A stretch of 64,000 bases of DNA from Flavonifractor sp052065355 (GTDB lineage: Bacteria > Bacillota > Clostridia > Oscillospirales > Oscillospiraceae), in NCBI RefSeq assembly GCF_052065355.1, contig NZ_JBQHUF010000001.1, positions 62,001 through 126,000 on the forward strand. The letters run 5' to 3'. Positions within the stretch are counted from its first letter, which is position 1; each line of letters begins with the position of its first letter. The notes beneath the pieces were generated by a model, which had not been told where the DNA came from, did not search any database, and saw only the letters and a list, made by a program, of their open reading frames with translations. This document shows, piece after piece, positions 7,807 to 14,644 of the stretch. A program made the translations under genes and the position numbers.

Positions 7807-8526
7807 CTACGATTCCTCCAGTTCCCCTATGGAGATCCAGCAGGAGCGGTCCAGCAGATTCGACTCCACCAGCGCGTCCAGCCGGGCTTCAAATTCCGCC
7901 TCGTTCACTTCCACATCGTCAACCTCATAGTAGGGACAGGGCAGGGTGCTGGTCTCGTAAACCAGTTCGTCCCGGGCAAACAGGGAATGGAGCGTCTCGC
8001 TCTCCCCGTCAGAGCGGTAGCGGAAGAGCACATAAGAGCGGGTCCCCCCGTAGTCATACTGCCGCACCATGGCCCCGTCTGTGAGCGGATAATCCCGGCA
8101 GGTCATTTCTACCGCATCACTGTTCCAACACCGGAGTCTTTTGCCGTCAAAATGGAAAACTCCATTATAGCCGCCCGGATCGTCCTCCATTTGAACAAGC
8201 AATTCCGGACTTGCATCCCCATCCAGATCCAAATAGGTATACTCGTATCCAAATAAATCGGCATTGTTCGGAAAACCGGGGATCCACCAGGTCTCTGGCT
8301 GTGCATCACCCAGATCAGTCCAGTTGCCTGATAGGAAGGCGGCGTACGCATCCAACGCATCTTGTTCCGAAGAAGCAACCGGTTCGGAGCAGTCAGCTTC
8401 CGGTATCGCAGCGGCAGGATCGTCCCCTGCATATATACCGCTGCCCATATTCCAGTTACAGTTGAAAAAAAGGAAAGTGAGAACCAGCAGAGTAATAAAA
8501 AGCAGATATACTCGTTTCCAATTCAT
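7807..8526 (-). CDS. Membrane-anchored extracytoplasmic protein with FG-GAP-like segment
   Basis: A 239-residue protein. The ATG at 8526 is preferred over one at 8556 because GGAGAG lies about 10 bases before it. Residues 5-22 form a hydrophobic signal anchor (VYLLFITLLVLTFLFFN). The Cys just after it is not in a canonical lipobox. The centre reads YTYLDLDGDASPELLVQ, the calcium-loop-like DxDGDxxPE motif of FG-GAP/VCBS-type repeats, here as one copy. The rest is acidic, with no recognised catalytic motif. This type is abundant in Oscillospiraceae and uncharacterised. It is isolated, flanked by repeats and the tRNA operon. Confidence 0.75.
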   Translation of the reverse strand: MNWKRVYLLFITLLVLTFLFFNCNWNMGSGIYAGDDPAAAIPEADCSEPVASSEQDALDAYAAFLSGNWTDLGDAQPETWWIPGFPNNADLFGYEYTYLDLDGDASPELLVQMEDDPGGYNGVFHFDGKRLRCWNSDAVEMTCRDYPLTDGAMVRQYDYGGTRSYVLFRYRSDGESETLHSLFARDELVYETSTLPCPYYEVDDVEVNEAEFEARLDALVESNLLDRSCWISIGELEES

Positions 8527-8651
8527 GTTGAAAGCTCTCTCCACATCCGAACCCATATATAGGTTTGTGTAAATCTACCATTAGTAAACCATAGCAATTC
8601 GCTGCCGTCAATCTATTTGGAGCAGCAGGTCCCGTTTGGTAACACGCAGGC

Positions 8652-8729
8652 GGAATTCACTTCCGCCGAGCATTTCAAATTTCCTAGGATTCCATAAAAA
8701 TAACCACACCTGACGGTGTGGTTATTTTT
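8652..8729. repeat. Mosaic palindromic repeat, partial third copy; tRNA operon terminator
   Basis: Hairpin GGCGGAA-TTCAC-TTCCGCC, the linker GAGCATTTCAAATTTCC shared with unit 2 near 7690, then hairpin AAAAATAACCACACC / GGTGTGGTTATTTTT (8696-8710 / 8715-8729). The first hairpin differs in sequence from its counterpart in unit 2 but keeps the fold. On the minus strand the second hairpin follows the CCA end of tRNA-Cys and ends in T5, so it works as the operon terminator. Confidence 0.82.
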
Positions 8730-8730
8730 A

Positions 8731-8804
8731 TGGAGGCGACACCCAGACTCGAACTGGGGGTGGAGCTTTTGCAGAGCTCTGCCTTACCACTTGGCTATGT
8801 CGCC
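8731..8804 (-). tRNA. tRNA-Cys (anticodon GCA)
   Basis: Acceptor stem GGCGACA/TGTCGCC, anticodon stem GAGCT/AGCTC with loop CTGCAAA, T-arm CCCAG-TTCGAGT-CTGGG, and an encoded 3' CCA. Last gene of the five-tRNA operon. Confidence 0.96.
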
Positions 8805-8835
8805 ATATGGATCACAGGAAACCTGTGATCTTTTT

Positions 8836-8911
8836 TGGAGCAGGTGACGAGGCTCGAACTCGCTACCTCCACCTTGGCAAGGTGGCGCTCTACCAGATGA
8901 GCTACACCTGC
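8836..8911 (-). tRNA. tRNA-Gly (anticodon GCC)
   Basis: Acceptor GCAGGTG/CACCTGC, anticodon stem CCACC/GGTGG with loop TTGCCAA, T-arm GCGAG-TTCGAGC-CTCGT, encoded CCA. A 9-base hairpin GATCACAGG/CCTGTGATC separates it from tRNA-Cys. Confidence 0.96.
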
Positions 8912-8970
8912 ATATCTGATCCCATCTTATGCAGAAAGGGAAGAGATGATGCCTGGGTTTAAAAGTTGCC

Positions 8971-9000
8971 CCTGGCGGATACCCTGAGGTATCCGCCAGG
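8971..9000. other. Inter-tRNA hairpin
   Basis: A perfect 13-base stem CCTGGCGGATACC / GGTATCCGCCAGG with loop CTGA, between tRNA-Phe and tRNA-Gly. There is no T-tract, so it is more likely an RNA-processing or stability element than a terminator. Confidence 0.7.
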
Positions 9001-9007
9001 AACGGAA

Positions 9008-9083
9008 TGGTGCCTCCGGCCGGAATCGAACCAGCGACACGGGGATTTTCAGTCCCCTGCTCTACCAACTGAGCTACAGAGGC
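9008..9083 (-). tRNA. tRNA-Phe (anticodon GAA)
   Basis: Acceptor GCCTCTG/CGGAGGC (one wobble pair), anticodon stem GGGGA/TCCCC with loop CTGAAAA, T-loop TTCGATT, encoded CCA. Confidence 0.96.
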
Positions 9084-9086
9084 AAA

Positions 9087-9163
<77 letters not shown>

Positions 9164-9199
9164 ATACGGTAGGGGGTACGGGAGCTCTCTAAAAGAGAG

Positions 9200-9275
9200 T
9201 GGTGGGAACAACAGGGCTCGAACCTGTGACATCATGCTTGTAAGGCATGCGCTCTCCCAGCTGAGCTATGCTCCC
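9200..9275 (-). tRNA. tRNA-Val (anticodon TAC)
   Basis: First gene of the tRNA operon. Acceptor GGGAGCA/TGTTCCC, anticodon loop CTTACAA, T-arm ACAGG-TTCGAGC-CCTGT, encoded CCA. A small hairpin CTCTC/GAGAG follows it near 9184-9198. Confidence 0.97.
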
Positions 9276-9311
9276 GTGATCAAGTCTGCTTTCGGTCAAG
9301 CAGCGAAGGTT

Positions 9312-9340
9312 ATTATACTAGAAGCTTTGCGGGTTGTCAA
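9312..9340 (-). promoter_or_regulatory. Consensus SigA promoter of the tRNA operon
   Basis: Minus strand: TTGACA (9340-9335), 17-base spacer, TATAAT (9317-9312), both hexamers perfect. Transcription would start about 30 bases before tRNA-Val. A perfect promoter fits a stable-RNA operon. Confidence 0.95.
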
Positions 9341-9371
9341 CTGTTTTTCCAAAAAAATTTTAGAATATTTT

Positions 9372-9405
9372 GCGGGCCGTTTCTGACAGGGTAGAAACGG
9401 CCCGC
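9372..9405 (-). terminator. Terminator downstream of hslO
   Basis: A 13-base stem GCGGGCCGTTTCT / AGAAACGGCCCGC, loop of 8. On the minus strand it is followed by an AT-rich run that includes T7. Confidence 0.82.
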
Positions 9406-9413
9406 CAGCGTGA

Positions 9414-10298
9414 TTATTTGTCCAAGGACGCCAGCAGTTCCTCCAGTTCTTCCCTGGAGTACTGGTAGACCTTGTCACAGAACTGACAAGTCAGTTCTGC
9501 CTTTCCTTGATCCTGGATCAGCTCTTCCAGCTCCTGTCGGCCCATGCTGATGAGAGCACGGCTGACACGGTCCCGGGAGCAGTAGCAGCGGTACTCCACC
9601 GGCTCTTCGGAGAGGATCTCCAGCTCAAAGTCGGAGAGCACCTGCTCCAGCAGTGCTTTGGCATCCATACCGCCGCGCATGGCTTCGGTCACCGGACCTA
9701 CCCGCTGGATGCCGTTTTCCACGGCGGTGATCACCTTGTCATCTGCACCGGGGAGCAGCTGGATCAGGTAGCCGCCGGCGCAGAGGACACTCTGATCCAC
9801 GTCCACCAGCACCCCCAAGGCGCAGGCGGTGGGGATCTGTTCGCTCTCGGCAAAATAAGAGGTGATATCCTCGGCGATTTCGCCGGAGACCAGGGGGACG
9901 GTGCCCACATAGGGCTCCTTCATGCCCAGGTCCTTAATGACCGTCAGAGAGCCGTCCTGGCCCACGGCGGAACCCACGTCCAGTTTGGCCGGCCCCTTCA
10001 AGGGCAGTTCCACCAGCGGATTACCGACATAGCCCCGGGCGTTGCCCGTGCTGTCGGACACCACTGTAATAGGACCCAGGGGTCCGCCACCCTTGATTCG
10101 GAGGGTCACCGAACCGTCCTCCACCTTCAGCTGGTTGCCCATCATAGAGGCTCCCATCAGGGCCCGGCCCAGAGCGGCGGTGGCGGTGGGGAGGGTCTTG
10201 TGGATCTGCCTGGCCCGTTCCACCATGTCACGGGCGGAAATGACCGAGGCCTTCACCGGTGCGTCTTTTGCCAATGCGCGAATAATTGTATCTGCCAT
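9414..10298 (-). CDS. hslO: Hsp33 redox-regulated chaperone
   Basis: A 294-residue cytoplasmic holdase. The N-terminal core (RALAKDAPVKASVISARDMVERA, then the GPLGPITVVSD and GNARGYVGNP signatures) and the C-terminal zinc switch are complete: CYC at about 235-237 and CQFC at about 268-271, the CxC/CxxC tetrad that binds zinc when reduced and forms disulfides on oxidative unfolding. It lies 5 bases after the methyltransferase gene and ends in a terminator, so it closes a three-gene operon (yerC-like, methyltransferase, hslO). Confidence 0.97.
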   Translation of the reverse strand: MADTIIRALAKDAPVKASVISARDMVERARQIHKTLPTATAALGRALMGASMMGNQLKVEDGSVTLRIKGGGPLGPITVVSDSTGNARGYVGNPLVELPLKGPAKLDVGSAVGQDGSLTVIKDLGMKEPYVGTVPLVSGEIAEDITSYFAESEQIPTACALGVLVDVDQSVLCAGGYLIQLLPGADDKVITAVENGIQRVGPVTEAMRGGMDAKALLEQVLSDFELEILSEEPVEYRCYCSRDRVSRALISMGRQELEELIQDQGKAELTCQFCDKVYQYSREELEELLASLDK

Positions 10299-10303
10299 AA
10301 TAA

Positions 10304-11050
10304 TTAGGTATCCTTTCGTGCGGCGAAAAAGATGCGGCCCTCGCCTTCCCGAGGGGCGCGCATACGTAGCTCGCCGTATTGCTTGATCTGCCGGAAGCCG
10401 GCCTGGCGCAGCAATGCCTCCAGCTCATCCGGCTCATAGGCATATTCTTCGTGGAGCTCCTCCCGGCGCTGCCAGAGGTCGCCTTCCATCCGCTGAAAAA
10501 TGTCCATGCCATAGGTGCACACCCGCCGTCGGGGAGAGTATTCTGCCCGCCAGACACAGTAGGCGTCCTCGGTCTCGTCCAGGAACATCTGACCGTCCAG
10601 ACCACGCAGCTTGTCCGGCGTGTTGATGTCGAACAGAAACAGCCCGCCCGGCATCAAAAAAGTGTGCACACGCTGAAAGGCCCGGGCCAGTTTCCCGGAC
10701 CGGGTGACATAGTTAACGCTGTCCAGGCAGCAGACGCAAGCGTCGATGGTGCCGTAGAGATCCAGATCCTCCATTGCCTGATGAAGGAAAATAGGCTCCG
10801 GATCCCCCACACCCCGACATTTTTCCGCCGCCTGGGCCAGCATCTCCTCGGAAAGATCGGCGCCGATCATCTCATAGCCCCGCTGGGCCAGAAGTCTGGT
10901 CAGGCTGCCGGTGCCGCAGGCCAGATCCAAAACCGTATGAATGGGAAGCTTGCTGCGGGCGAAATGCTTTTCCACATAGTCCGCCCACCGGCTGTAGCCC
11001 ACATCCTCCGTGAATTGGTCATAGCACTGGGCCAAGTACTCATACGCCAT
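10304..11050 (-). CDS. Class I SAM-dependent methyltransferase
   Basis: A 248-residue protein. The ATG at 11050 overlaps the end of the upstream gene by 11 bases, and AAGGAG precedes it. The SAM-binding motif I, VLDLACGTGSLTRLLAQRG (about 40-58), is followed by the acidic end of beta2 (GADLSEEML) and a motif IV-like CVCCLDSVNYV. An insertion rich in aromatic residues (YCVWRAEYSPRRRVCTY) sits where this clade binds its methyl acceptor. Acceptor unknown. Confidence 0.9.
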   Translation of the reverse strand: MAYEYLAQCYDQFTEDVGYSRWADYVEKHFARSKLPIHTVLDLACGTGSLTRLLAQRGYEMIGADLSEEMLAQAAEKCRGVGDPEPIFLHQAMEDLDLYGTIDACVCCLDSVNYVTRSGKLARAFQRVHTFLMPGGLFLFDINTPDKLRGLDGQMFLDETEDAYCVWRAEYSPRRRVCTYGMDIFQRMEGDLWQRREELHEEYAYEPDELEALLRQAGFRQIKQYGELRMRAPREGEGRIFFAARKDT

Positions 11051-11348
11051 CGTCGCCCTGCTGCTCCTTGATTCGGGGCAGGACCGCCTGATAGCCGTCT
11101 GCGCCGTACTGAAGGGAGCGGTTGACCCGGCTGATGGTGGCGCTGGAGGCACCGGTGCGCTCCAGAATGTCGTTGTAGATCATGCCTTCGGACAGCAGCA
11201 TGGCCACTTCAAAACGCTGTTCCATGGCCCGCAGTTCTGCGACGGTGCACAGATCAGAGAAGAACTTCTTGCACTCGTCCAAATCCTTCAGAGTAAGGAT
11301 CGCCTGATAAAGTACATCGCCATGCTGCCGCTTTTCATTTTTTGTCAT
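11040..11348 (-). CDS. YerC/YecD family TrpR-like DNA-binding protein
   Basis: A 102-residue protein with a TrpR-type fold: two helices (LYQAILTLKDLDECKKFFSDLC, then VAELRAMEQRFEVAMLL) lead into a helix-turn-helix, GMIYNDILERTGASSATISRVNRSLQYG. This matches the YerC family of Firmicutes, whose target is not well defined. First gene of an operon with a methyltransferase and hslO, with AGGAGG upstream. Its regulatory target cannot be read here. Confidence 0.92.
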   Translation of the reverse strand: MTKNEKRQHGDVLYQAILTLKDLDECKKFFSDLCTVAELRAMEQRFEVAMLLSEGMIYNDILERTGASSATISRVNRSLQYGADGYQAVLPRIKEQQGDDGV

Positions 11349-11394
11349 AGGCCGTCTGACCTCCTACTTAAAATCGCAATGGTGACTGTCTTAT

Positions 11395-11423
11395 ATTTTA
11401 TCAAAGTGAAGTATGGAAGTAAA
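11395..11423 (-). promoter_or_regulatory. Promoter of the yerC-like/hslO operon
   Basis: Minus strand: TTTACT (11423-11418), 17-base spacer, TAAAAT (11400-11395). Confidence 0.65.
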
Positions 11424-11496
11424 CCATTTTTTCACTCCTTTTAGAAAAAACGCATAAACTGGATAGAAAATTATACCAGAAAAGGAGGGCGCTGTA

Positions 11497-11910
11497 ATGA
11501 AAGAGCCGGAAAAGGGCAGTATCGCGGAGCCGGAGCTCCGAAACCTGCTTTGGGAGGGGGAGCCGGTGCTGTCCTTCCCGCCGCCCAGGATCGCATTGCC
11601 AACAGGCGCGCCCCGACGTGTGGTCCGCTATTATCGCAAACTGGAAGAAGCCTGGCTGCGCAGATGGGAGGGAGAGGTATATCAGCGGGCATGTACAGCG
11701 GCGCAGGAGGCGAGAAGCCGGTCTCGGCCATTTGAGCCGTGGAACGCTGGCCTGACTGCTGAAGTGAACTGCGAAGAAGGTCGGATTTTGGTCTGCTGGA
11801 AGGCGGAGGAATGCATCGGCAAGGGGCGGTGTGTCCTTAGCCGAACGGATGCCTGGCAGCTGCCTGGGGGATTGCCGGAACTTCCTATTAGTGGACAGAG
11901 GAAAAAGTGA
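11497..11910 (+). CDS. Hypothetical protein, 137 residues
   Basis: AAAAGGAGGGC lies before the ATG at 11497, so translation is credible. The protein is soluble and rich in Arg, Glu and Trp. The middle (RRVVRYYRKLEEAWLRRWEG, then a helix RACTAAQEARSRSRPFEPWNAG) is reminiscent of the first part of DUF3298/RsiV-like domains, and EEGRILVCWKAEE looks like a following beta-hairpin, but the match is weak. No signal peptide. It precedes purA but is separated from it by a strong promoter. Confidence 0.7.
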   Translation: MKEPEKGSIAEPELRNLLWEGEPVLSFPPPRIALPTGAPRRVVRYYRKLEEAWLRRWEGEVYQRACTAAQEARSRSRPFEPWNAGLTAEVNCEEGRILVCWKAEECIGKGRCVLSRTDAWQLPGGLPELPISGQRKK

Positions 11911-11939
11911 ATTTTATGCAAATTTTTGCCCATTCTGCC

Positions 11940-11968
11940 TTGTCCGAACAGGGAAATGGGGATATAAT
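11940..11968 (+). promoter_or_regulatory. SigA-type promoter of purA
   Basis: TTGTCC at 11940-11945, 17-base spacer, TATAAT at 11963-11968. It leaves a leader of about 85 bases before the ATG. Confidence 0.82.
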
Positions 11969-11971
11969 ATC

Positions 11972-12056
11972 CCACGTTGGGGCAGCCTTTTGATACTGAC
12001 CCAACGGTTTGCTGACGGGAAAAGGCCAATGTGCGAATCCCCGCGGCAGGAGGAAA
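11972..12056 (+). promoter_or_regulatory. Structured-looking 5' leader of purA, class unknown
   Basis: Two helices can be drawn. CGTTGGG / CCCAACG encloses 18 bases. An imperfect helix pairs TGCTGACGGG with CCCGCGGCA and ends directly at the AGGAGG ribosome site. The segment GGGAAAAGG...GTGCGAATCC has some resemblance to cobalamin-riboswitch core elements, but the rest of that fold is missing. I cannot assign it to a known purine, ZTP or other riboswitch. Confidence 0.35.
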
Positions 12057-12060
12057 CGAT

Positions 12061-13338
12061 ATGGTAAAGGCAATCGTCGGCGCCAACTGGGGCGATGAAG
12101 GCAAGGGTAAGATCACCGATCTGCTGGCTGAGCAGTCCGATGTAGTTATCCGCTTCCAGGGCGGCGCCAATGCCGGGCACACGATCATCTGCGATTACGG
12201 AAAATTTGCCCTGCATCAGCTCCCTTCCGGTGTGTTCTATCCCCACATTACCAACATTATCGGTAACGGTGTGGCGCTGGATGTGAACAAGTTTGCCGCA
12301 GAGCTGAAGCATCTGGAGGATGGCGGCGTTCCCGCGCCCCATATCATCGTGGATCAGCGGACTCAGCTGCTGATGAGCTATCATGTGCTGCTGGATTCCT
12401 ACGAGGAGGAGCGTCTGGCCGGGGCAGCCTTCGGCTCCACCAAGTCGGGCATTGCCCCCTTCTATTCCGATAAATACGCCAAGATCGGCATCCAGGTGGC
12501 CGACCTTTGGCATGAGGAGCGGCTCAAGGGCCAGCTGGCTCATATCTGTGAGCTGAAGAATGTCCTGTTGGAGCATCTCTACCACAAGCCTTTGCTGGAT
12601 CCCGATGCCCTCTTTGAGGAGCTGATGGGCTACCGCAAGATTCTGGAGCCCTATGTGGGTGATGGCGTGAGCTTCGTCCATCGTGCGCTGAAGTCCGGCA
12701 AGCAGGTGCTGCTGGAGGGTCAGCTGGGCTCAATGAAGGACCCCAACCTGGGCATCTGCCCCATGACCACCTCCTCCCACACCCTGGCTGGCTTTGGTAC
12801 TGTAGGCGGCGGTGTGCCTCCTACGGCCATTGGCGATGTAGTTACCGTGACCAAGGCCTATTCCTCCGCCGTGGGCGCTGGCGCCTTTGTCAGTGAGCTC
12901 TTTGGAGACGAGGCCGAGGAGCTGCGCCGCCGGGGCGGCGACGCCGGCGAGTACGGTGCTACTACCGGCCGGCCCCGCCGTGTGGGCTGGTTCGATGCGG
13001 TGGCTACCCGCTACGGCTGCATGGTGCAGGGCACTACCCAGGTGGCCCTCACCGCCATTGACTGCCTGGGCTATCTGGATGAGATCAAGGTGTGCACCGG
13101 TTATGAGATCGACGGTCAGGTGACCCGTGACTTCCCGGTGCCCGCTCTGCTGGACCGGGCTAAGCCGGTATATACCACGCTGCCCGGCTGGAAGTGCGAT
13201 ATCCGGGGCATCACCGACTACCAGGCGCTGCCTCAGGCGGCCCGGGATTATGTGGACTTCATTGAGAAGGAGATCGAGGCGCCCATCACCATCGTCTCCA
13301 CCGGTCCCAAGCGCCACGAGATTTGCTACCGGAAATAA
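12061..13338 (+). CDS. purA: Adenylosuccinate synthetase (divergent clade)
   Basis: A 425-residue enzyme joining IMP and aspartate with GTP to form adenylosuccinate, the first step from IMP to AMP. GGAGGAAACGAT precedes the ATG. The N-terminal P-loop-like NWGDEGKGKITD carries the catalytic Asp, and GGANAGHTI carries the catalytic His. The C-terminal ATTGRPRRVGWFDAVATRYG is typical. The middle departs from the usual family: where most PurA proteins read EGAQGxxLDIDxGTYPFVTSS, this one has EGQLGSMKDPNLGICPMTTSS, and the following loop reads TLAGFGTVGGGVPP. The overall length is normal, so it is probably active. Confidence 0.94.
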   Translation: MVKAIVGANWGDEGKGKITDLLAEQSDVVIRFQGGANAGHTIICDYGKFALHQLPSGVFYPHITNIIGNGVALDVNKFAAELKHLEDGGVPAPHIIVDQRTQLLMSYHVLLDSYEEERLAGAAFGSTKSGIAPFYSDKYAKIGIQVADLWHEERLKGQLAHICELKNVLLEHLYHKPLLDPDALFEELMGYRKILEPYVGDGVSFVHRALKSGKQVLLEGQLGSMKDPNLGICPMTTSSHTLAGFGTVGGGVPPTAIGDVVTVTKAYSSAVGAGAFVSELFGDEAEELRRRGGDAGEYGATTGRPRRVGWFDAVATRYGCMVQGTTQVALTAIDCLGYLDEIKVCTGYEIDGQVTRDFPVPALLDRAKPVYTTLPGWKCDIRGITDYQALPQAARDYVDFIEKEIEAPITIVSTGPKRHEICYRK

Positions 13339-13361
13339 TGTTATCCGATCAGACAGGAACG

Positions 13362-13401
13362 GGGACAGGGCGACTCGCCACTTGGCGGGACGCCCTGTCC
13401 C
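13362..13401. terminator. Strong hairpin after purA
   Basis: An 11-base stem GGGACAGGGCG / CGCCCTGTCCC with a short inner stem CGCC/GGCG. There is no T-tract, so intrinsic termination is uncertain. A second hairpin CAACCTG/CAGGTTG lies at about 13415-13433, just past the small minus-strand gene. Confidence 0.5.
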
Positions 13402-13436
13402 TATATGCTCTCCCCAACCTGTGAGGCAGGTTGCTC

Positions 13437-13580
13437 TTACACGCCCCGGACGCAGTCCCGGAGCGCTCGCCAGGGGCTTCCGGCCCAATACTCCCTGACC
13501 AGGCCGGAGGGGATACCCTTGCGCAGCAGCTCATAACCCGCGGCCCGCTTGCTGGTCTCCATGGTAATGTTCTTTTTCAT
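13437..13580 (-). CDS. Small basic protein, 47 residues
   Basis: The ATG at 13580 has AAAGGAG 8 bases upstream, and a TTGCTT-17-TATACT promoter lies at 13628-13656, so expression is well supported despite the short length. The product begins MKKNITMETSKRAAGYELL and continues with a Trp/Arg-rich second half (REYWAGSPWRALRDC). No membrane segment is evident. It shares its upstream region with the divergent LysR gene, which might control it. I do not recognise the family. Confidence 0.68.
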   Translation of the reverse strand: MKKNITMETSKRAAGYELLRKGIPSGLVREYWAGSPWRALRDCVRGV

Positions 13581-13627
13581 GACGATCGCTCCTTTCTTTC
13601 TGGCGCTCTTGCCTTCCTTCTGATTAT

Positions 13628-13656
13628 AGTATACAATAGAGATGCACATGAAGCAA
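13628..13656 (-). promoter_or_regulatory. Promoter of the 47-residue gene
   Basis: Minus strand: TTGCTT (13656-13651), 17-base spacer, TATACT (13633-13628), in the intergenic region shared with the LysR gene. Confidence 0.7.
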
Positions 13657-13699
13657 ACGAATATTTTTCATGTTTTACATGAGAAAAAGGAATGATAAA

Positions 13700-14587
13700 A
13701 TGAACCTGACTAAATATCAGGCTTTGCTGAAAACGGTAGAGCTGGGAGGCATCACCCGGGCGGCAGAGGCTATGGGTTACACCCAGTCGGCGGTGAGCCG
13801 GGCCATCGCCGAGCTGGAACGGGAGTGGGATATGGGGCTGTTGACCCGTGGCCGGGGCGGAGTGGCCCTCAGTTCAGGCGGGGAGGCGCTGCTGCCCTAT
13901 ATCCAGGCGGTCTGTAACGCGGCCAAGGAGCTGGAGGAACAGGTGGCGGAGCTCCATGGCATGACCTGTGGAACACTGCGGGTGGGGACCTTCACCAGTG
14001 TGTCCATCCACTGGCTGCCGGCCATCATGAAGGCCTTTCTGGACCGCTACCCCGGGATCCATTTCGAGCTGGTCAGCAGCTGGGAGTTTGCAGAGGTGGA
14101 GGACCTGATACGCCGGGGACAGGTTGACTGCGGTTTTCTGCGGCTGCCGGCAGGGGAGGGGCTGGATACCATTCCCCTGCGCCGCGACCGGCTGCTGGCA
14201 GTGCTGCCCCCAGACCACCCCCTGGCTCACGCCGCTTGTTACCCCATGGAGCGCTTTGGGCAGGACCCCTACATCCGGATCCTGGAGGAGCGGGATGTGG
14301 AGATCAGCCGCATTTTCCAGGAGGAGGGGATCCGGCCCAATCTTCAGTACAACGTGAACGATGACTTTGCCATCCTGTCTATGGTGGAGCAAGGGCTGGG
14401 GGTAAGCATTATGCCGGAGTTGGTGCTGCGGAACACCAGCCGGCGCTTCTCCGCCATCCCCCTGGAGCGACCCCGCTTCCGTGAGATCGGCCTTGCCACC
14501 CGAAGTGGAAAGGCCCCCTCGCCTCTGACCGCTCATTTCCTGGCCTGTGTACGGGAAGTGGTGGCAGGTCTGGAAATGGGGGAATAA
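13700..14587 (+). CDS. LysR-family transcriptional regulator
   Basis: A 295-residue protein. The ATG at 13700 is preferred because AAAAGGA precedes it and MNLTKYQALLKTVELGGITRAAEAM aligns with the normal LysR N-terminus. The winged HTH covers residues about 1-60 (SQSAVSRAIAELE-type recognition helix, here YTQSAVSRAIAELE). The periplasmic-binding-like effector domain starts near 90 (LRVGTFTSVSIHWLPAIM). The conserved glycine-rich QGLGVSIMPEL is present. LysR proteins usually control a divergent gene; the divergent neighbour here is the 47-residue gene. Effector unknown. Confidence 0.92.
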   Translation: MNLTKYQALLKTVELGGITRAAEAMGYTQSAVSRAIAELEREWDMGLLTRGRGGVALSSGGEALLPYIQAVCNAAKELEEQVAELHGMTCGTLRVGTFTSVSIHWLPAIMKAFLDRYPGIHFELVSSWEFAEVEDLIRRGQVDCGFLRLPAGEGLDTIPLRRDRLLAVLPPDHPLAHAACYPMERFGQDPYIRILEERDVEISRIFQEEGIRPNLQYNVNDDFAILSMVEQGLGVSIMPELVLRNTSRRFSAIPLERPRFREIGLATRSGKAPSPLTAHFLACVREVVAGLEMGE

Positions 14588-14591
14588 AAAA

Positions 14592-14624
14592 GCTGCCGGT
14601 GCATGTTGATCATGCACCGGCAGC
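14592..14624. terminator. Bidirectional rho-independent terminator
   Basis: A 14-base stem GCTGCCGGTGCATG / CATGCACCGGCAGC, loop TTGAT, with A6 before and T4ATTTT after, between converging genes. Confidence 0.92.
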
Positions 14625-14644
14625 CTTTTATTTTGCTGGGAGCC

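Noticed and set aside
7388..8730. CRISPR array
   Set aside because: The repeats are few, of unequal length, internally palindromic and not separated by unique spacers of constant size.
11972..12056. Cobalamin riboswitch upstream of purA
   Set aside because: Only scattered GGGAA and GTGCGAATCC resemblance; the B12 box, the long P6 extension and the kissing loop are absent, and purA is not a usual target.
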